Origin: Haloplanus rubicundus
GTDB taxonomy: Archaea > Halobacteriota > Halobacteria > Halobacteriales > Haloferacaceae
Reading direction: 5' to 3'
NCBI RefSeq assembly: GCF_003342675.1
Contig: NZ_CP031148.1
Coordinates: 2,294,001 to 2,358,000, forward strand
DNA length: 64,000 nucleotides
In this document: positions 26,405 through 35,594 of the stretch, piece after piece
How positions within the stretch are numbered: the stretch's first letter is position 1
Layout: every line of letters begins with the position of its first letter
Made by a program: the position numbers and the translations under genes
The notes under the pieces: model-generated
What the model was told of the DNA's origin: nothing
What the model saw: only the letters and a program-made list of their open reading frames with translations
The model's database searches: none

Positions 26405-27463
26405 TTAGCCGAACATCGCGCCGAGGCCTTCGGCGCCGTCGCCGCCGTCGTCTTCGTCGTCGTCGTCGGCGTCGTCGGCGTCGGTATCCTCGTCGGTGTC
26501 CGTCTGAGTGTCTTCGTCTTCGTCGCTCGATTCGTCGTCCGTCTCCTCGGCCGCTGCGGGCGCTTCCACGCCGCGCAGTTCCTCCGGAAGCGCCTCGTCG
26601 TCGTCGATCAGGGCCGCGAGCGCGCGGACCTGACCGTCGGCCTTGGCCACGAGGTCCGGCACGAGTTCGGGGTCCTCGATGGCGGCGAAGAGACCGACCG
26701 ATTTGGCCTCGCCAGCCGCCTTGGCCAGCAGGGTGCCCGCCGTGCGGGCCGTCGGGTACGCCGCGTTGACCGAGAGGTTGCGCGCGGCCGCCGCGGCCGA
26801 CTCGACGTCGGCGCGGTACTCGTCGACGTCGATGGCGAGTTCGTCGGGCTCGAACAGGACGCCCTCGGAGTACACCGAGCGCAGGTCGAGGCCGACTTCC
26901 TTCGGCTCGATGCCGAGTTCGCCGAGGACGTTCGCGAGTTCGTCGCTGACCTCCTCGCCGGTTTCGAGCACCGTCGAATCGGCGGTGACCCTGATCGACC
27001 CGTCCATGATGCGGGCTTCCGCGCCCACCTGCTGGAGTTCGCCCACGAACGGACCGGGGTCGATGCCGGTGTCGCCCTCGGGGATCACGATGTCGTTGGG
27101 GGCGATTTCGCCCGCGTTGATCGGTGCGGGCGTCTTCGACGCCTCGAGCTGCTGGTAGAGTCCGAACGGGTTGTCGTTGGTCCCGATGAGCGCGACCTGT
27201 CCGGAGACGAACTCCGTGAGCTGTTCGAGGCCGTCGTCGACGTCCTCCAGCGCGCGGCGGGTGAGCGTGTTGCGGCTCATCCGCACCTCGGCGCTGCCGT
27301 GGAGGTCACGGCGCATGTTCTGGAGCTGTCGGCTCGGAATGCCGGCGACGCCGACGATGCCGACGCTGGCGTAGGACTCGATGAACTCGACGAGTTCGTC
27401 GACCTCCGCCTGTTTCCACTGCGGGATCGTCTCGGTCTTGCGGACCGCTTCGCTCTCGCTCAT
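26405..27463 (-). CDS. rpl10: 50S ribosomal protein P0/L10
   Basis: 352 aa, stalk base that binds 23S rRNA and several L12 dimers. The N-terminal rRNA-binding domain ([18 protein letters not shown] ... [21 protein letters not shown]) is followed by the archaeal insertion domain, L12-binding helices, and an acidic tail ending EGLGAMFG, similar to that of L12. Its ATG overlaps the rpl1 stop by 4 bp. Confidence 0.97.
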   Translation of the reverse strand: MSESEAVRKTETIPQWKQAEVDELVEFIESYASVGIVGVAGIPSRQLQNMRRDLHGSAEVRMSRNTLTRRALEDVDDGLEQLTEFVSGQVALIGTNDNPFGLYQQLEASKTPAPINAGEIAPNDIVIPEGDTGIDPGPFVGELQQVGAEARIMDGSIRVTADSTVLETGEEVSDELANVLGELGIEPKEVGLDLRSVYSEGVLFEPDELAIDVDEYRADVESAAAAARNLSVNAAYPTARTAGTLLAKAAGEAKSVGLFAAIEDPELVPDLVAKADGQVRALAALIDDDEALPEELRGVEAPAAAEETDDESSDEDEDTQTDTDEDTDADDADDDDEDDGGDGAEGLGAMFG

Positions 27464-28098
27464 GCCTCTACCTCCACGGACGGTCCCATGGTGGTCTTGA
27501 CGTAGATGGAGTCGATGTTGAGCGGCCCCTTCTCGAGGGCGGCTTCGAGACGACGGACGATCACGTCGATGTTGTCCGCGATCTCCTCGGCGTCCATGTC
27601 CTGCGCGCCGACGCGCGTATGGAACGTGCGTCGGTCGCGGCTCCGGAGTTGGACCGTGTTCTTCATTCGGTTGACCGTCTCGACGACGTCGTCGTCGGGC
27701 TGGAGCGGCGTCGGCATCTTGCCGCGCGGCCCGAGGACGGTCCCGAGATAGCGACCGATATCCTGCATCATCGACGCCTCGGCGACGAAGAAGTCGGTTT
27801 CGTCGGCGAGGTCCTTGGCGGCGTCGTCGTCGTCCCCGAGGTCTTCGAGTTCGTCGGGGCTGAGGACGTCGTCCGCCACCTCCTCGGCACGGAGTGCGGT
27901 CTCACCGGTTGCAAAGACGACGATCTGCGTCTCCTGGCCGGTACCGGCCGGCAGGACGACGCTCTCGTCGACGCGATTCGACGGGTCGTTGAGATCTAGG
28001 TCGCGCAGATTCACGGCGAGGTCGACCGTCTCGCGGAAGTTCCGCGGCGGGGCCTCGTCGAGTGCGCGATTGACTGCTTCCTCTATTGTATCTGCCAT
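27460..28098 (-). CDS. rpl1: 50S ribosomal protein L1
   Basis: 212 aa. Full-length L1, with [11 protein letters not shown] (the RNA-binding loop) near residue 140. L1 binds 23S rRNA helices 76-77 and, in several archaea, represses its own mRNA. Unusually for this window, a clear Shine-Dalgarno GGAGG lies 6 nt before the ATG, in keeping with a leadered, regulated transcript. First gene of rpl1-rpl10-rpl12. Confidence 0.97.
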   Translation of the reverse strand: MADTIEEAVNRALDEAPPRNFRETVDLAVNLRDLDLNDPSNRVDESVVLPAGTGQETQIVVFATGETALRAEEVADDVLSPDELEDLGDDDDAAKDLADETDFFVAEASMMQDIGRYLGTVLGPRGKMPTPLQPDDDVVETVNRMKNTVQLRSRDRRTFHTRVGAQDMDAEEIADNIDVIVRRLEAALEKGPLNIDSIYVKTTMGPSVEVEA

Positions 28099-28139
28099 CT
28101 TTCACCTCCGTAGTACGCTAAATGCTCCTACGGGTCAGT

Positions 28140-28161
28140 GAAACAGGCGTGGGCCTGTCTC
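28140..28161 (-). promoter_or_regulatory. Leader stem-loop, candidate L1 autoregulation site
   Basis: The rpl1 mRNA leader can form a 9-bp stem, GAGACAGGC with GCCTGTTTC (one G-U pair), closed by a CCAC loop and followed by ACUGACCC. It ends about 41 nt before the ATG, near the predicted transcript start. In Halobacterium, the L1-L10-L12 leader carries an rRNA-like L1 site (established). That this hairpin is the equivalent is inference. Confidence 0.45.
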
Positions 28162-28183
28162 ATCGGAAGGTGGAGGAAGTTGG

Positions 28184-28192
28184 ACTTAAGTC
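28184..28192 (-). promoter_or_regulatory. TATA-like box of the rpl1 operon
   Basis: The palindromic GGACTTAAGTCC (28182-28193) contains CTTAAG, a TATA-like core. Transcription would start about 25 nt downstream, near 28160, at the foot of the leader stem-loop. Confidence 0.4.
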
Positions 28193-28251
28193 CGTCGAAG
28201 CATCGGCGGCGACGCCGCCGAAGACGGGCGTTTCGTGGGACGAGTCCCCAC

Positions 28252-29232
28252 TCAGGGAGCGGACGTCGCGGTCGGCCGACAGACGTGAACCCCGTCGTCG
28301 GACAGCGTCAGCCACACCTCGTCGCCAACGGCCGGGGCGTCTTCCGCGAACGCGTCGATGTCGACATCGTCGACGGCGAACGTCACGCGGTGACTGGCGT
28401 CCTCGCGGACGACGCGTTCGACCGTGGCGCGCACGTCGCCCTCGGAACCGAACTCGACTGCCTCGGGACGGAGGGCCACCACGTCGTCGCCCGACACGTC
28501 GAGCGCCGAGCGGATCGAGGGTGCGTCGTCGAGGTCGATCACGTTCGACCCCGTGAATCGGGCGACCATTGGCGAGTTCGGGCGGTGGAAAATCTCCTCG
28601 GGCGTGCCGCTCTGGACGACCTGCCCGTCGTTCATCACGGCGATACGGTCGGCGAGGGCGCGGGCGGTGGTCCGGTTGTGGGTCACGTACACCGCCGTCG
28701 CGTCCGCCAGTACGTCCGCGAGGTCGTCACGGAGCGACTGTCGGGTCGGCACGTCCAGCGCCGCGAGCGGTTCGTCGAGCAGCATCACCTCGGGACGGAC
28801 CGCGAGCGCCCGCGCCAACGCGACGCGCTGTTGTTCGCCCCCGGAGAGGGTCGGCGGGTAGCGGTCGGTCAGGTCGTCGACGCCGAGCTCCGCCAGCAAC
28901 TCGCCGCCGTCGCGGGTGTCGTCGTGATAGCGGCTCCCGAAGTCGACGTTCTCCCGGACGGTCATGTGCGGGAAGAGCGCGTAATCCTGGAAGACGAACC
29001 CGAAGTCGCGCTTCTCCGGCGGAGTGTCGCTTACCCGTTCCCCGTCGAGGGTGACCGGGCCATCGTGGGAGTGAAAGCCAGCAATCGTTTCGAGAAAGAG
29101 CGTCTTTCCGCTCCCGCTGGGACCGAGGATCACGAGGCTCTCGCCCCGTTCGACCTCGATTTCGGCGTCGACGTGGAACGACTCCGCTCCGTCGGCGGTG
29201 AACGTCGCCGTCACGTCGGCGCGGAGGCTCAT
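28252..29232 (-). CDS. wtpC: Tungstate/molybdate ABC transporter ATP-binding protein
   Basis: 326 aa. Walker A GPSGSGKT, signature LSGGEQQRVALARAL, Walker B VMLLDEPLAALD, switch His in VTHNRTTA. The C-terminal region (about residues 235-326) is a TOBE-like regulatory domain, as in ModC/WtpC. The ATG overlaps the permease stop by 4 bp. It would energise WtpAB-mediated oxyanion uptake. Confidence 0.88.
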   Translation of the reverse strand: MSLRADVTATFTADGAESFHVDAEIEVERGESLVILGPSGSGKTLFLETIAGFHSHDGPVTLDGERVSDTPPEKRDFGFVFQDYALFPHMTVRENVDFGSRYHDDTRDGGELLAELGVDDLTDRYPPTLSGGEQQRVALARALAVRPEVMLLDEPLAALDVPTRQSLRDDLADVLADATAVYVTHNRTTARALADRIAVMNDGQVVQSGTPEEIFHRPNSPMVARFTGSNVIDLDDAPSIRSALDVSGDDVVALRPEAVEFGSEGDVRATVERVVREDASHRVTFAVDDVDIDAFAEDAPAVGDEVWLTLSDDGVHVCRPTATSAP

Positions 29233-30227
29233 ACGACCCCTCCAGTCGTGGCGCTGTCGCTCGTCAGATACCGGATGAGCAGGAAGATGAGCGCCGAGAC
29301 GCCGAGCAAGATGAACGCGACGGCACCGCTTTCGGCGAGTCCGCCCTGCAGGTACGTCCCGTAGACGAACACGGGCGCGTGCTGTGTCGTCACCTCGCCG
29401 CCGGCGGGGGGATAGAAGAAGGAGACGGAGTAGGCGACGACGGCGACGGCGCCGAACTCGGAGACGGCGCGTGCCCACGCGAGGACGCCGCCGGTGACCA
29501 TCCCCCGAATCGCGAGGGGAGCGGTCACCCGACGGAACGTGTTCCACCGACTCGCGCCGTGGATCCGCGAGGCGTATTCGAGGCGGTCGTCGATCGATTC
29601 GAACGCCTCGCGCGTGGCGTTGACGGCGTAGGGTGCGCTCACGAACGTCATCGCGAGGACCATCCCGATCATGCTCCCGAGGACGGTGACGTTCGGGAAC
29701 GCGCCGCCCTGTCCGAAGCCGAAGAGGATGAGGATGCCCGCGACGCTGTGGGGGACGACCAGCGGCAGGTCGACGAGGCTCTCAACCAACTGTTGGCCGG
29801 CGAACCCCTCCGAGAACAGGTGCGCGAGCGGCACGCCGAACGCCAGGCTGACGATGGCCGCCAGTAGCGGGCCGTAGACACCGAGATAGAGCATCCGGTG
29901 CACGTCGGAGCTGAGCGCCTTCTCGACGACGATGGACGGCTGCTGGCGGGCGACGAACATGAACAGCGGGAGCCCGAGCGCGACCATCAGGATGCTCCCC
30001 ATCGTCGCGGTGGCGACGACGAAGGTGTCGCCCCGGAGTACGTACGCCGTGACCGCAGTGCTCCCGATCATGAAGAAGGCGTACCACGTCGGTCGCCCGA
30101 TGGTGTACGCGCCCGCGAAGGCGAGTCCCTGTATCGCGACGAACGCCACGGCCAGCGATACCCGTCCGGCCCCGTCCAGCGAGAATCGTGTCTCAGTGCT
30201 CGTAGCCATTGCTATCGTTATTCCCAT
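29229..30227 (-). CDS. wtpB: Tungstate/molybdate ABC transporter permease
   Basis: 332 aa, about seven or eight membrane helices. The EAA loop that contacts the ATPase reads EYASRIHGASRWNTFRRVTAPLAIRGMV. Compared with typical ModB/WtpB (about 250 aa) it has an extra N-terminal membrane region of about 80 residues. A start at 30209 (MATSTETR) is an alternative. Encoded between the binding protein and the ATPase. Confidence 0.85.
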   Translation of the reverse strand: MGITIAMATSTETRFSLDGAGRVSLAVAFVAIQGLAFAGAYTIGRPTWYAFFMIGSTAVTAYVLRGDTFVVATATMGSILMVALGLPLFMFVARQQPSIVVEKALSSDVHRMLYLGVYGPLLAAIVSLAFGVPLAHLFSEGFAGQQLVESLVDLPLVVPHSVAGILILFGFGQGGAFPNVTVLGSMIGMVLAMTFVSAPYAVNATREAFESIDDRLEYASRIHGASRWNTFRRVTAPLAIRGMVTGGVLAWARAVSEFGAVAVVAYSVSFFYPPAGGEVTTQHAPVFVYGTYLQGGLAESGAVAFILLGVSALIFLLIRYLTSDSATTGGVV

Positions 30228-30262
30228 TCAGAAACATAGCTGTGTCGGAGCGGAGTGCCCCG

Positions 30263-31429
30263 TTACAGTTCGAGCGGGCCGAGGTTACTCTGAGCGGAGG
30301 CGACGTCCATCACGCGGTCCGGAACGGCGTCCTGCCCGCTCTGAGGGACCACGATGGGTTCGACCGGGACGAGACCCAGATCCTCGAGGACGGACCGACC
30401 CTCGTCGGTCGCGAAGTACTCGATCCACGCGGCGCCCGCCTCGGGGTTGGGCGCGACGTTCGGGACGGTCATGCCGTACGCGATGGGCGCGCCGGTGAAC
30501 GTCCCGCTGTCGGTTTCGACTTCCGCCTTCGCGTAGTGTTTGGCGTACTTGCTCGTCGCCTGCGAGAGGTCGACCTCGGGCTGGAGGTCGATGTAGGGCA
30601 TATCGGCCGTACTGGAGATGGACTGGTAGTAGAACGCGTAGTCGAGAGCGCCGGACTCCAGCTGTCCCTTGAGCTTCGTCTCCGTTCCCGTCGGCACGGT
30701 GGAGTTCTCGCGGAGCTTCTCGTAGGTGGACTGGTCGTAGAGCGACGAGCCGTCGAACTCCTCGGCGCCGAGTTGCTGGGTCATGACCGCACGGTAGCCA
30801 CCGGGGTCGACCGCGGGGTCGGAGTGACCGATGGTCACGTCGTCGCGCGAGAGAACCTCCCACCAGTTGTCCTTCGAAATTTCGTCCGCGCCCGGCGAGT
30901 CCTCGCGGTACTGGATCGACATCGAGTTCGTCGTGAAGATGCTGTACCAGTCGCCGTAGTCGGGGACGATCCGGTCGCGGATGAGCCGGAAGTCGGAGGT
31001 GCCGAGCACGGACGCCCGACGGCCCTGCTGGGTGATCTTCTGGGTCGAGGCGACCGACCCCTTCGGCTCGCGGTTCACGTCGACACCGTACTCCTCCTCG
31101 AACGTCGGTTCGGCCTCGCTGAACGCCGCCGCGAGGCTGCCGGCGTGGAAGATGGTCATCGAACCGCTGACCTCGGCGGGGGTGCTGGTCGCCGTGTCCG
31201 TCGCCGTCGGGTCGCCACCGGAGTCCATCGACTCCTCCGTCGCCGTCGCGGTGGCCGTCGGATCGCTTCCGCCACCGCCACCGCCACCGCCGGAACAACC
31301 CGCGAGTCCCGCCATTCCGGCCGCACCGAGCCCCTTCAGCACGTCGCGCCGCGAGCGTCCCCGAACGACCTGCTTCCAGTGTTCCTTCTGTGTCTGCAGC
31401 CAGTCTGGCGCCTCCTCTCGTTGTGTCAT
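30263..31429 (-). CDS. wtpA: Tungstate/molybdate-binding lipoprotein
   Basis: 388 aa. A Tat signal with the twin arginine in GRSRRDVLKGLG (residues 24-35) leads to the lipobox GLAGC (Cys45). A Gly/Ser/Thr linker follows, then the WtpA/ModA-like binding domain (MTIFHAGSLAAAFSEAEPTFEEEYG ... EPKGSVA). The unusually long 20-residue cytoplasmic N-region before the RR is common in haloarchaeal Tat lipoproteins. An ATG three codons upstream (31438) overlaps an operator-like palindrome and is less likely the start. Confidence 0.87.
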   Translation of the reverse strand: MTQREEAPDWLQTQKEHWKQVVRGRSRRDVLKGLGAAGMAGLAGCSGGGGGGGGSDPTATATATEESMDSGGDPTATDTATSTPAEVSGSMTIFHAGSLAAAFSEAEPTFEEEYGVDVNREPKGSVASTQKITQQGRRASVLGTSDFRLIRDRIVPDYGDWYSIFTTNSMSIQYREDSPGADEISKDNWWEVLSRDDVTIGHSDPAVDPGGYRAVMTQQLGAEEFDGSSLYDQSTYEKLRENSTVPTGTETKLKGQLESGALDYAFYYQSISSTADMPYIDLQPEVDLSQATSKYAKHYAKAEVETDSGTFTGAPIAYGMTVPNVAPNPEAGAAWIEYFATDEGRSVLEDLGLVPVEPIVVPQSGQDAVPDRVMDVASAQSNLGPLEL

Positions 31430-31436
31430 GGGTAGC

Positions 31437-31449
31437 ATAACGGCGTTAT
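31437..31449 (-). promoter_or_regulatory. Palindrome at the wtpA promoter
   Basis: ATAACG-G-CGTTAT is a perfect 13-bp palindrome just upstream of the wtpA start at 31429. It lies downstream of an AT-rich TATA-like stretch (CCATAAATAA on the minus strand). A bound repressor here would block initiation. ModE is encoded nearby and is the obvious candidate. Confidence 0.45.
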
Positions 31450-31533
31450 TATTTATGGGACATAATGTCTTTGGATTCCTCGGGTCGAACGACTCACGGG
31501 GACGGTGATGCAGGAACTGGACGCTGCGACCGA

Positions 31534-32301
31534 TCAGTACACCAGTTCGCCGGAGACGAACTTCGCAGTCCGTTCGTCGGTCGGATTCTCGAACACCTGC
31601 TCGGCCGGACCGAACTCCGCGATGCCGTTCCCCAGGAGGACGGCGACCCGATCCGCGATGCGTTCGGCCTGGTGCATGTCGTGGGTGGCGATGCCGACGC
31701 CGATACCCCGATCACGGGCTTCGAGGACCGCGTCCTCGATGAGGTCCGTGTTCCGCGGGTCGAGGTCGGAGGTCGGTTCGTCGAGGAAGAGATAGTCGGG
31801 GTCGTACGCGAGCGCCCGTGCGAAGGAAACACGTTGAGCCTCGCCGCCGGACAGCGAGCGGGCTTCCTGGCCGAGTTTGTCGCTCAACCCCACGAGTTCG
31901 AGTGCCTCCGTGACCGCCTCGGGCGTCCCGTTCGACCCCAGGACCGACCACAGTTCCTCGCGGAGTCGGTCGCCCCAGGGCTGGCGCACCCGGAGGCCGT
32001 ACTCGACGTTTCGCTCGACCGTGGCGTCGAACAGGCTCGCCTCCTGAAACACCATGCCGATCCGGCGGCGAAGTTCCAGTCGCGTCTCCTCGGAGAGCGA
32101 CCACACGTTTTGCCCGTCGAGCGTGACGGCGCCCTCGGTCGGTTCGAGGAACAGGGCGAGGACGCGGAGGACGGTCGTCTTGCCGACCCCCGACGGGCCG
32201 ATGATCGCGACCACCTCGCCGGGATCGATCGAGAGCGAGAGGCCATCGACCACCGTCTCGTCGCCGAAGGCGTGGGAGACGTTCGAGAGCCGGACCATCA
32301 C
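31534..32301 (-). CDS. tupC: Tungstate ABC transporter ATP-binding protein
   Basis: 255 aa. Walker [10 protein letters not shown], signature [15 protein letters not shown], Walker [13 protein letters not shown]. It lacks the C-terminal TOBE domain seen in WtpC, as expected for TupC. The ATG region overlaps the tupB stop by 4 bp. Completes the tupABC uptake system. Confidence 0.85.
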   Translation of the reverse strand: MMVRLSNVSHAFGDETVVDGLSLSIDPGEVVAIIGPSGVGKTTVLRVLALFLEPTEGAVTLDGQNVWSLSEETRLELRRRIGMVFQEASLFDATVERNVEYGLRVRQPWGDRLREELWSVLGSNGTPEAVTEALELVGLSDKLGQEARSLSGGEAQRVSFARALAYDPDYLFLDEPTSDLDPRNTDLIEDAVLEARDRGIGVGIATHDMHQAERIADRVAVLLGNGIAEFGPAEQVFENPTDERTAKFVSGELVY

Positions 32302-33020
32302 TGCATCACCCCCTCGTCGCCGAGGCGGACGACGATGGCGTTGACCGTCAACACGATGGCGAGCAGGACCGCCCCGAGCACCATCGCCGTGTCGTACTGT
32401 CCCTGTCGCGCCTCCAGCTGGATGGCCGTCGTCAGCGTCCGCGTACTCGAGATACCGCTGGAACTGACGATGTTGCCACCGACGATGAGGACGGACCCAA
32501 CCTCGCTGATGGCGCGGCCGAAGCCGGCGAGGACCGCCGTGGCGATGCCGTAGCGGGCCTCCTTGATGACGACCAGCGCGACGTCGAGTTTCGTCCCGCC
32601 GAGGACGTGGGCCGCGTCGCGGACGTTCTCGTTCACGCCCGTGATAGCCGCGAGGCTGATGGCCGTGATCGGCGGCGTCGCGAGGACGAACTGTGACATG
32701 ATCATCGCTTCCTTGGTGAAGATGAGTTCGAGTGGTCCCAACGGTCCCTGATTCGACACGGCAAAGAGGACGACCAGCCCGACAACGACGCTCGGAAAGC
32801 CCATCCCGGTGTTGATCACCGACTTCACGAACTGCTTGCCCCGAAAGTCGGTAAAGCCCATCACCATGGCGACCGGGAGGCTGAACAGCGTGCTGAGCGT
32901 CACCGCGATGACGCTGACGTACAGCGAGACGTAGATGATGCTCCGGACGTAGCCCTCGCGAAACGGGGAGTCGACGACGACCGGAAGCAGCTGTGCGACC
33001 GGTTCGAGTGGCACGGTCAC
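32298..33020 (-). CDS. tupB: Tungstate ABC transporter permease
   Basis: 240 aa with five or six membrane helices. The EAA loop reads [41 protein letters not shown], typical of TupB. Its start codon overlaps the tupA stop by one base (33020), so the operon is tightly packed. Confidence 0.86.
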   Translation of the reverse strand: MTVPLEPVAQLLPVVVDSPFREGYVRSIIYVSLYVSVIAVTLSTLFSLPVAMVMGFTDFRGKQFVKSVINTGMGFPSVVVGLVVLFAVSNQGPLGPLELIFTKEAMIMSQFVLATPPITAISLAAITGVNENVRDAAHVLGGTKLDVALVVIKEARYGIATAVLAGFGRAISEVGSVLIVGGNIVSSSGISSTRTLTTAIQLEARQGQYDTAMVLGAVLLAIVLTVNAIVVRLGDEGVMQ

Positions 33021-33955
33021 TACTCGGAGGAGTCGCTACTCCAGCCTTCCGGAACGTACTGCTGGAAGTCGGGGTTCTCCGAGACCGCTTCCGGGAAGAA
33101 CAGCTGCTCGCCGTTCATCTGGTAGTTCGAGATGGCGTCCTGTGCGCCGGGGCTGGTGATCCAGCCGATGTAGGCCATCGCGAGGTCGTAGTTGGCGTTG
33201 TCGTGAACGCCGGGGTTGACCGCCATGATGCCGTACGGGTTGGCGAGAATCTCCGGCCCGCCCCCGATGGGACCCTGCACGAGGATGACCAGATCGATCT
33301 CCGAGCGCTGGGAGATGAAGGTTCCGCGGTCCGAGAGCGTGTAGGCGCCCTGCTGGTTGGCGACGTTTAGCGCCTCGCCCATGCCGGTCCCGGTCTCCTG
33401 GTACCAGTCGCCGCCCGGGTCCGTCCCGGCCGCCTCCCAGAGGTTCAGCTCCTTGGTGTGGGTTCCCGAGTTGTCGCCGCGGGAGACGAACGTCGCCTCC
33501 GCCTCCGCGATGGTCGTGAGCGCCTCCGTCGCGGAGCTCATACCCTGAACGCCGGCCGGATCGCTCTCCGGGCCGACAATCACGAAGTCGTTGAACATGA
33601 GGTCGCGGCGGTTGATCCCGTAACCGTTGCGCATGAACTCGTCTTCCAGCCCGCGGGCGTGGACCATCACCACGTCGGAGTCGCCGTTCCGGGCGGATTC
33701 CAGCGCCGCGCCGGTCCCCTGGGCCACCGCGTCGACGGTCACGCCGTACATCTCCTCGAAGTCGGGGTGAATCTCGTCGAGCAGTCCCGTATCGTAGGTG
33801 CTCGTCGTCGTCGTCAGCGTGAGGGTCTCGCCGGCGACGCCGGCGCTACTGCCCCCCTCGCTCTGTCCCCCGCCACCGGTTCCGGAACACCCGGCGATGC
33901 CTGCGAGCGCTCCCCCACCGAGTGCCGCGATGAACTGCCGCCGTTGTATCGACAT
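33020..33955 (-). CDS. tupA: Tungstate-binding lipoprotein
   Basis: 311 aa. Tat motif [11 protein letters not shown] (RR at residues 5-6) and lipobox IAGC (Cys23). The binding domain starts [28 protein letters not shown], with the TTTST motif that is a hallmark of TupA, and continues with [33 protein letters not shown], also typical. TupA is usually selective for tungstate over molybdate. Divergent from the ModE-like gene. Confidence 0.92.
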   Translation of the reverse strand: MSIQRRQFIAALGGGALAGIAGCSGTGGGGQSEGGSSAGVAGETLTLTTTTSTYDTGLLDEIHPDFEEMYGVTVDAVAQGTGAALESARNGDSDVVMVHARGLEDEFMRNGYGINRRDLMFNDFVIVGPESDPAGVQGMSSATEALTTIAEAEATFVSRGDNSGTHTKELNLWEAAGTDPGGDWYQETGTGMGEALNVANQQGAYTLSDRGTFISQRSEIDLVILVQGPIGGGPEILANPYGIMAVNPGVHDNANYDLAMAYIGWITSPGAQDAISNYQMNGEQLFFPEAVSENPDFQQYVPEGWSSDSSE

Positions 33956-34105
33956 GGAAACAATGTTGGAAAATGTCGATAATGTAGTTTTCGGTTATTA
34001 TCGCATTGAATAATTAGTATCGTTTTCGTAACGCAATCGTTCGACGTTTCGCGTCGTCCCCACAGCCGCGGCAAAGTCTTTCATATCGGCCTCTCAATCA
34101 GGTCC
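33956..34105. promoter_or_regulatory. Divergent tupA / modE control region
   Basis: A 150-bp AT-rich region. Half-sites CGATAAT (33977-33983), ATTATCG (33997-34003) and AGTATCG (34017-34023) recur at exactly 20-bp steps; the first two form an inverted repeat. Next to them lie CGTT (34021-34024), AACG (34030-34033) and CGTT (34038-34041), forming overlapping palindromes. Such a spaced array suggests cooperative binding by a dimeric regulator, most simply the adjacent ModE-like protein. Confidence 0.45.
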
Positions 34106-34795
34106 ATGGAGTTCTCGACGGAGTTCGACGCCCGAATCGGGCACGGCGACGTGGCACTCGCCGCGCGCGACGTGGAACTGTTACGGGCTATCGACGACCA
34201 CGGGTCCATCAACGCCGCCGCGACGGCGCTCGGTCGGTCCTACTCCCGGGCCCAACAGCGGATCGTCGAGTTGGAGGGCGCGTTCGGCGACCTCGTCGAA
34301 CGCAAACGCGGTGGGTCGGGGGGCGGCGGGAGTCGGTTGACCGACGATGCCCGGTCCCTTCTGTCGCGCTACGACCGGCTGCGCGCGGAGTTCGGCGGCG
34401 TCGCCGAGACGGCCGAGACGGTGCTCGCCGGGCGGGTCGTCGAGCGGGAGGGGGAACTCGCGACCGTCGAGACGGCGGCCGGGACAGTGCGGGCGCTCGT
34501 CCCGCCGAACGGCGACGAGGTGCGTCTCACTCTGCGAGCGGACGCGGTCACGCTCCAGTCGCCGTCGCGGTCGCCCGACGCGGACCGCACCAGCGCCCGC
34601 AACCGTCTCCAGGGAACGGTGCTCACCATCGACGCCGGCGAAACGGTCGCGCTGGTGACCGTCGACGTGGGTGGCGAAGTCGAACTGTCGGCGCTCGTCA
34701 CGACCGAGAGCGTCGAGCGACTGAACCTCCACCGCGGGACGCCAGTGGTCGCCTCGTTCAAGGCCACGGCGACGCGGGGCGTCCCGAGCGCCTAG
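34106..34795 (+). CDS. modE: ModE-like tungstate/molybdate-responsive regulator
   Basis: 229 aa. The N-terminal winged helix is of the ModE/LysR type (LLRAIDDHGSINAAATALGRSYSRAQQRIVELE). Two mop/TOBE-like oxyanion-binding domains follow (about residues 105-150 and 165-229; SARNRLQGTVLTIDAGETVALV and FKATATRGV). It is divergent from tupA and near wtpABC, so it most likely controls both uptake systems. Its TAG stop shares CTAG with the convergent Usp gene. Confidence 0.87.
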   Translation: MEFSTEFDARIGHGDVALAARDVELLRAIDDHGSINAAATALGRSYSRAQQRIVELEGAFGDLVERKRGGSGGGGSRLTDDARSLLSRYDRLRAEFGGVAETAETVLAGRVVEREGELATVETAAGTVRALVPPNGDEVRLTLRADAVTLQSPSRSPDADRTSARNRLQGTVLTIDAGETVALVTVDVGGEVELSALVTTESVERLNLHRGTPVVASFKATATRGVPSA

Positions 34796-35592
34796 GGGCC
34801 GACGACCAGCACGGGCGTCGTCGCCGCCCGCAGGACGCGTTCGGCGACGCTTCCGAGGAGGACACGCTCCACGCCCGTCCGGCCGTGACTTCCGAGCGTC
34901 ACCAGGTCCACCCCCGCTTCGTCGGCGTAGTCCAGGATCGCCTCGTGTGGACGCCCCGTCCGAACGGCGACGGTGGCGTCGACGCCGGCCTCGCGGGCAC
35001 GCGCCGCGAGGGATCGAGCGGGGGCGTCGTCGTCGCCGACGGTCAGGACGTGGAGGCGAGCACCGCTCGCCGCCGCGATGGCGACGGCGTGTGCGCTCGC
35101 GCGCTCGGCCCCGTCGCTCCCGTCCGTCGCGATCAGGATCTCGTCGACCGTCGCGTCGCTCTCGACTTCGCGGACCGTCAGGACGGGGACGTGGGCGGTA
35201 CGGAGGGTCCGCTCTGCGAGGCTACCGAACAGGTAGCGGTCGACGCCCGAGCGGCCGTGGGTCCCCATCGCCACGAGGTCCGTGTCGTAGTCGTCGATGG
35301 CCGAGGCGAGGACCGCCGACGGGCGCCCCTCGACGACGTGTGTCTCGACGGGGACGGGACTCTCCGCCGCGACCCGGTCGACGTCGGCCCGGGCTCGCTC
35401 GTGGAGGCGCTTCTCCTGACGGCGGATCAAATCGTCCACGTCGCCCACCGCGTCGGTGACGAAGCGGTCGGGGTCGACGATAGAGAGGACGTGAACGGTC
35501 GCGTCGAATCGCTCGGCGAGCGCCAGCCCGTAGCGCGCGGCAGTGCTCGCGGCGTCGCTGCCGTCGGTCGGGATCAGGATGGAGTCGTACAT
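34792..35592 (-). CDS. Tandem universal stress protein
   Basis: 266 aa with two UspA domains (residues 1-143 and 147-266). Each has the ATP-binding signature: GTHGRSGVDRYLFGSLAERT and GSHGRTGVERVLLGSVAERV. It starts MYDSILIPTDGSDAA. Tandem Usps bind ATP or other nucleotides in stress signalling. The gene starts 2 bp after the RND exporter stop, so it is likely co-transcribed with it. Confidence 0.92.
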   Translation of the reverse strand: MYDSILIPTDGSDAASTAARYGLALAERFDATVHVLSIVDPDRFVTDAVGDVDDLIRRQEKRLHERARADVDRVAAESPVPVETHVVEGRPSAVLASAIDDYDTDLVAMGTHGRSGVDRYLFGSLAERTLRTAHVPVLTVREVESDATVDEILIATDGSDGAERASAHAVAIAAASGARLHVLTVGDDDAPARSLAARAREAGVDATVAVRTGRPHEAILDYADEAGVDLVTLGSHGRTGVERVLLGSVAERVLRAATTPVLVVGP

Positions 35593-35594
35593 GA

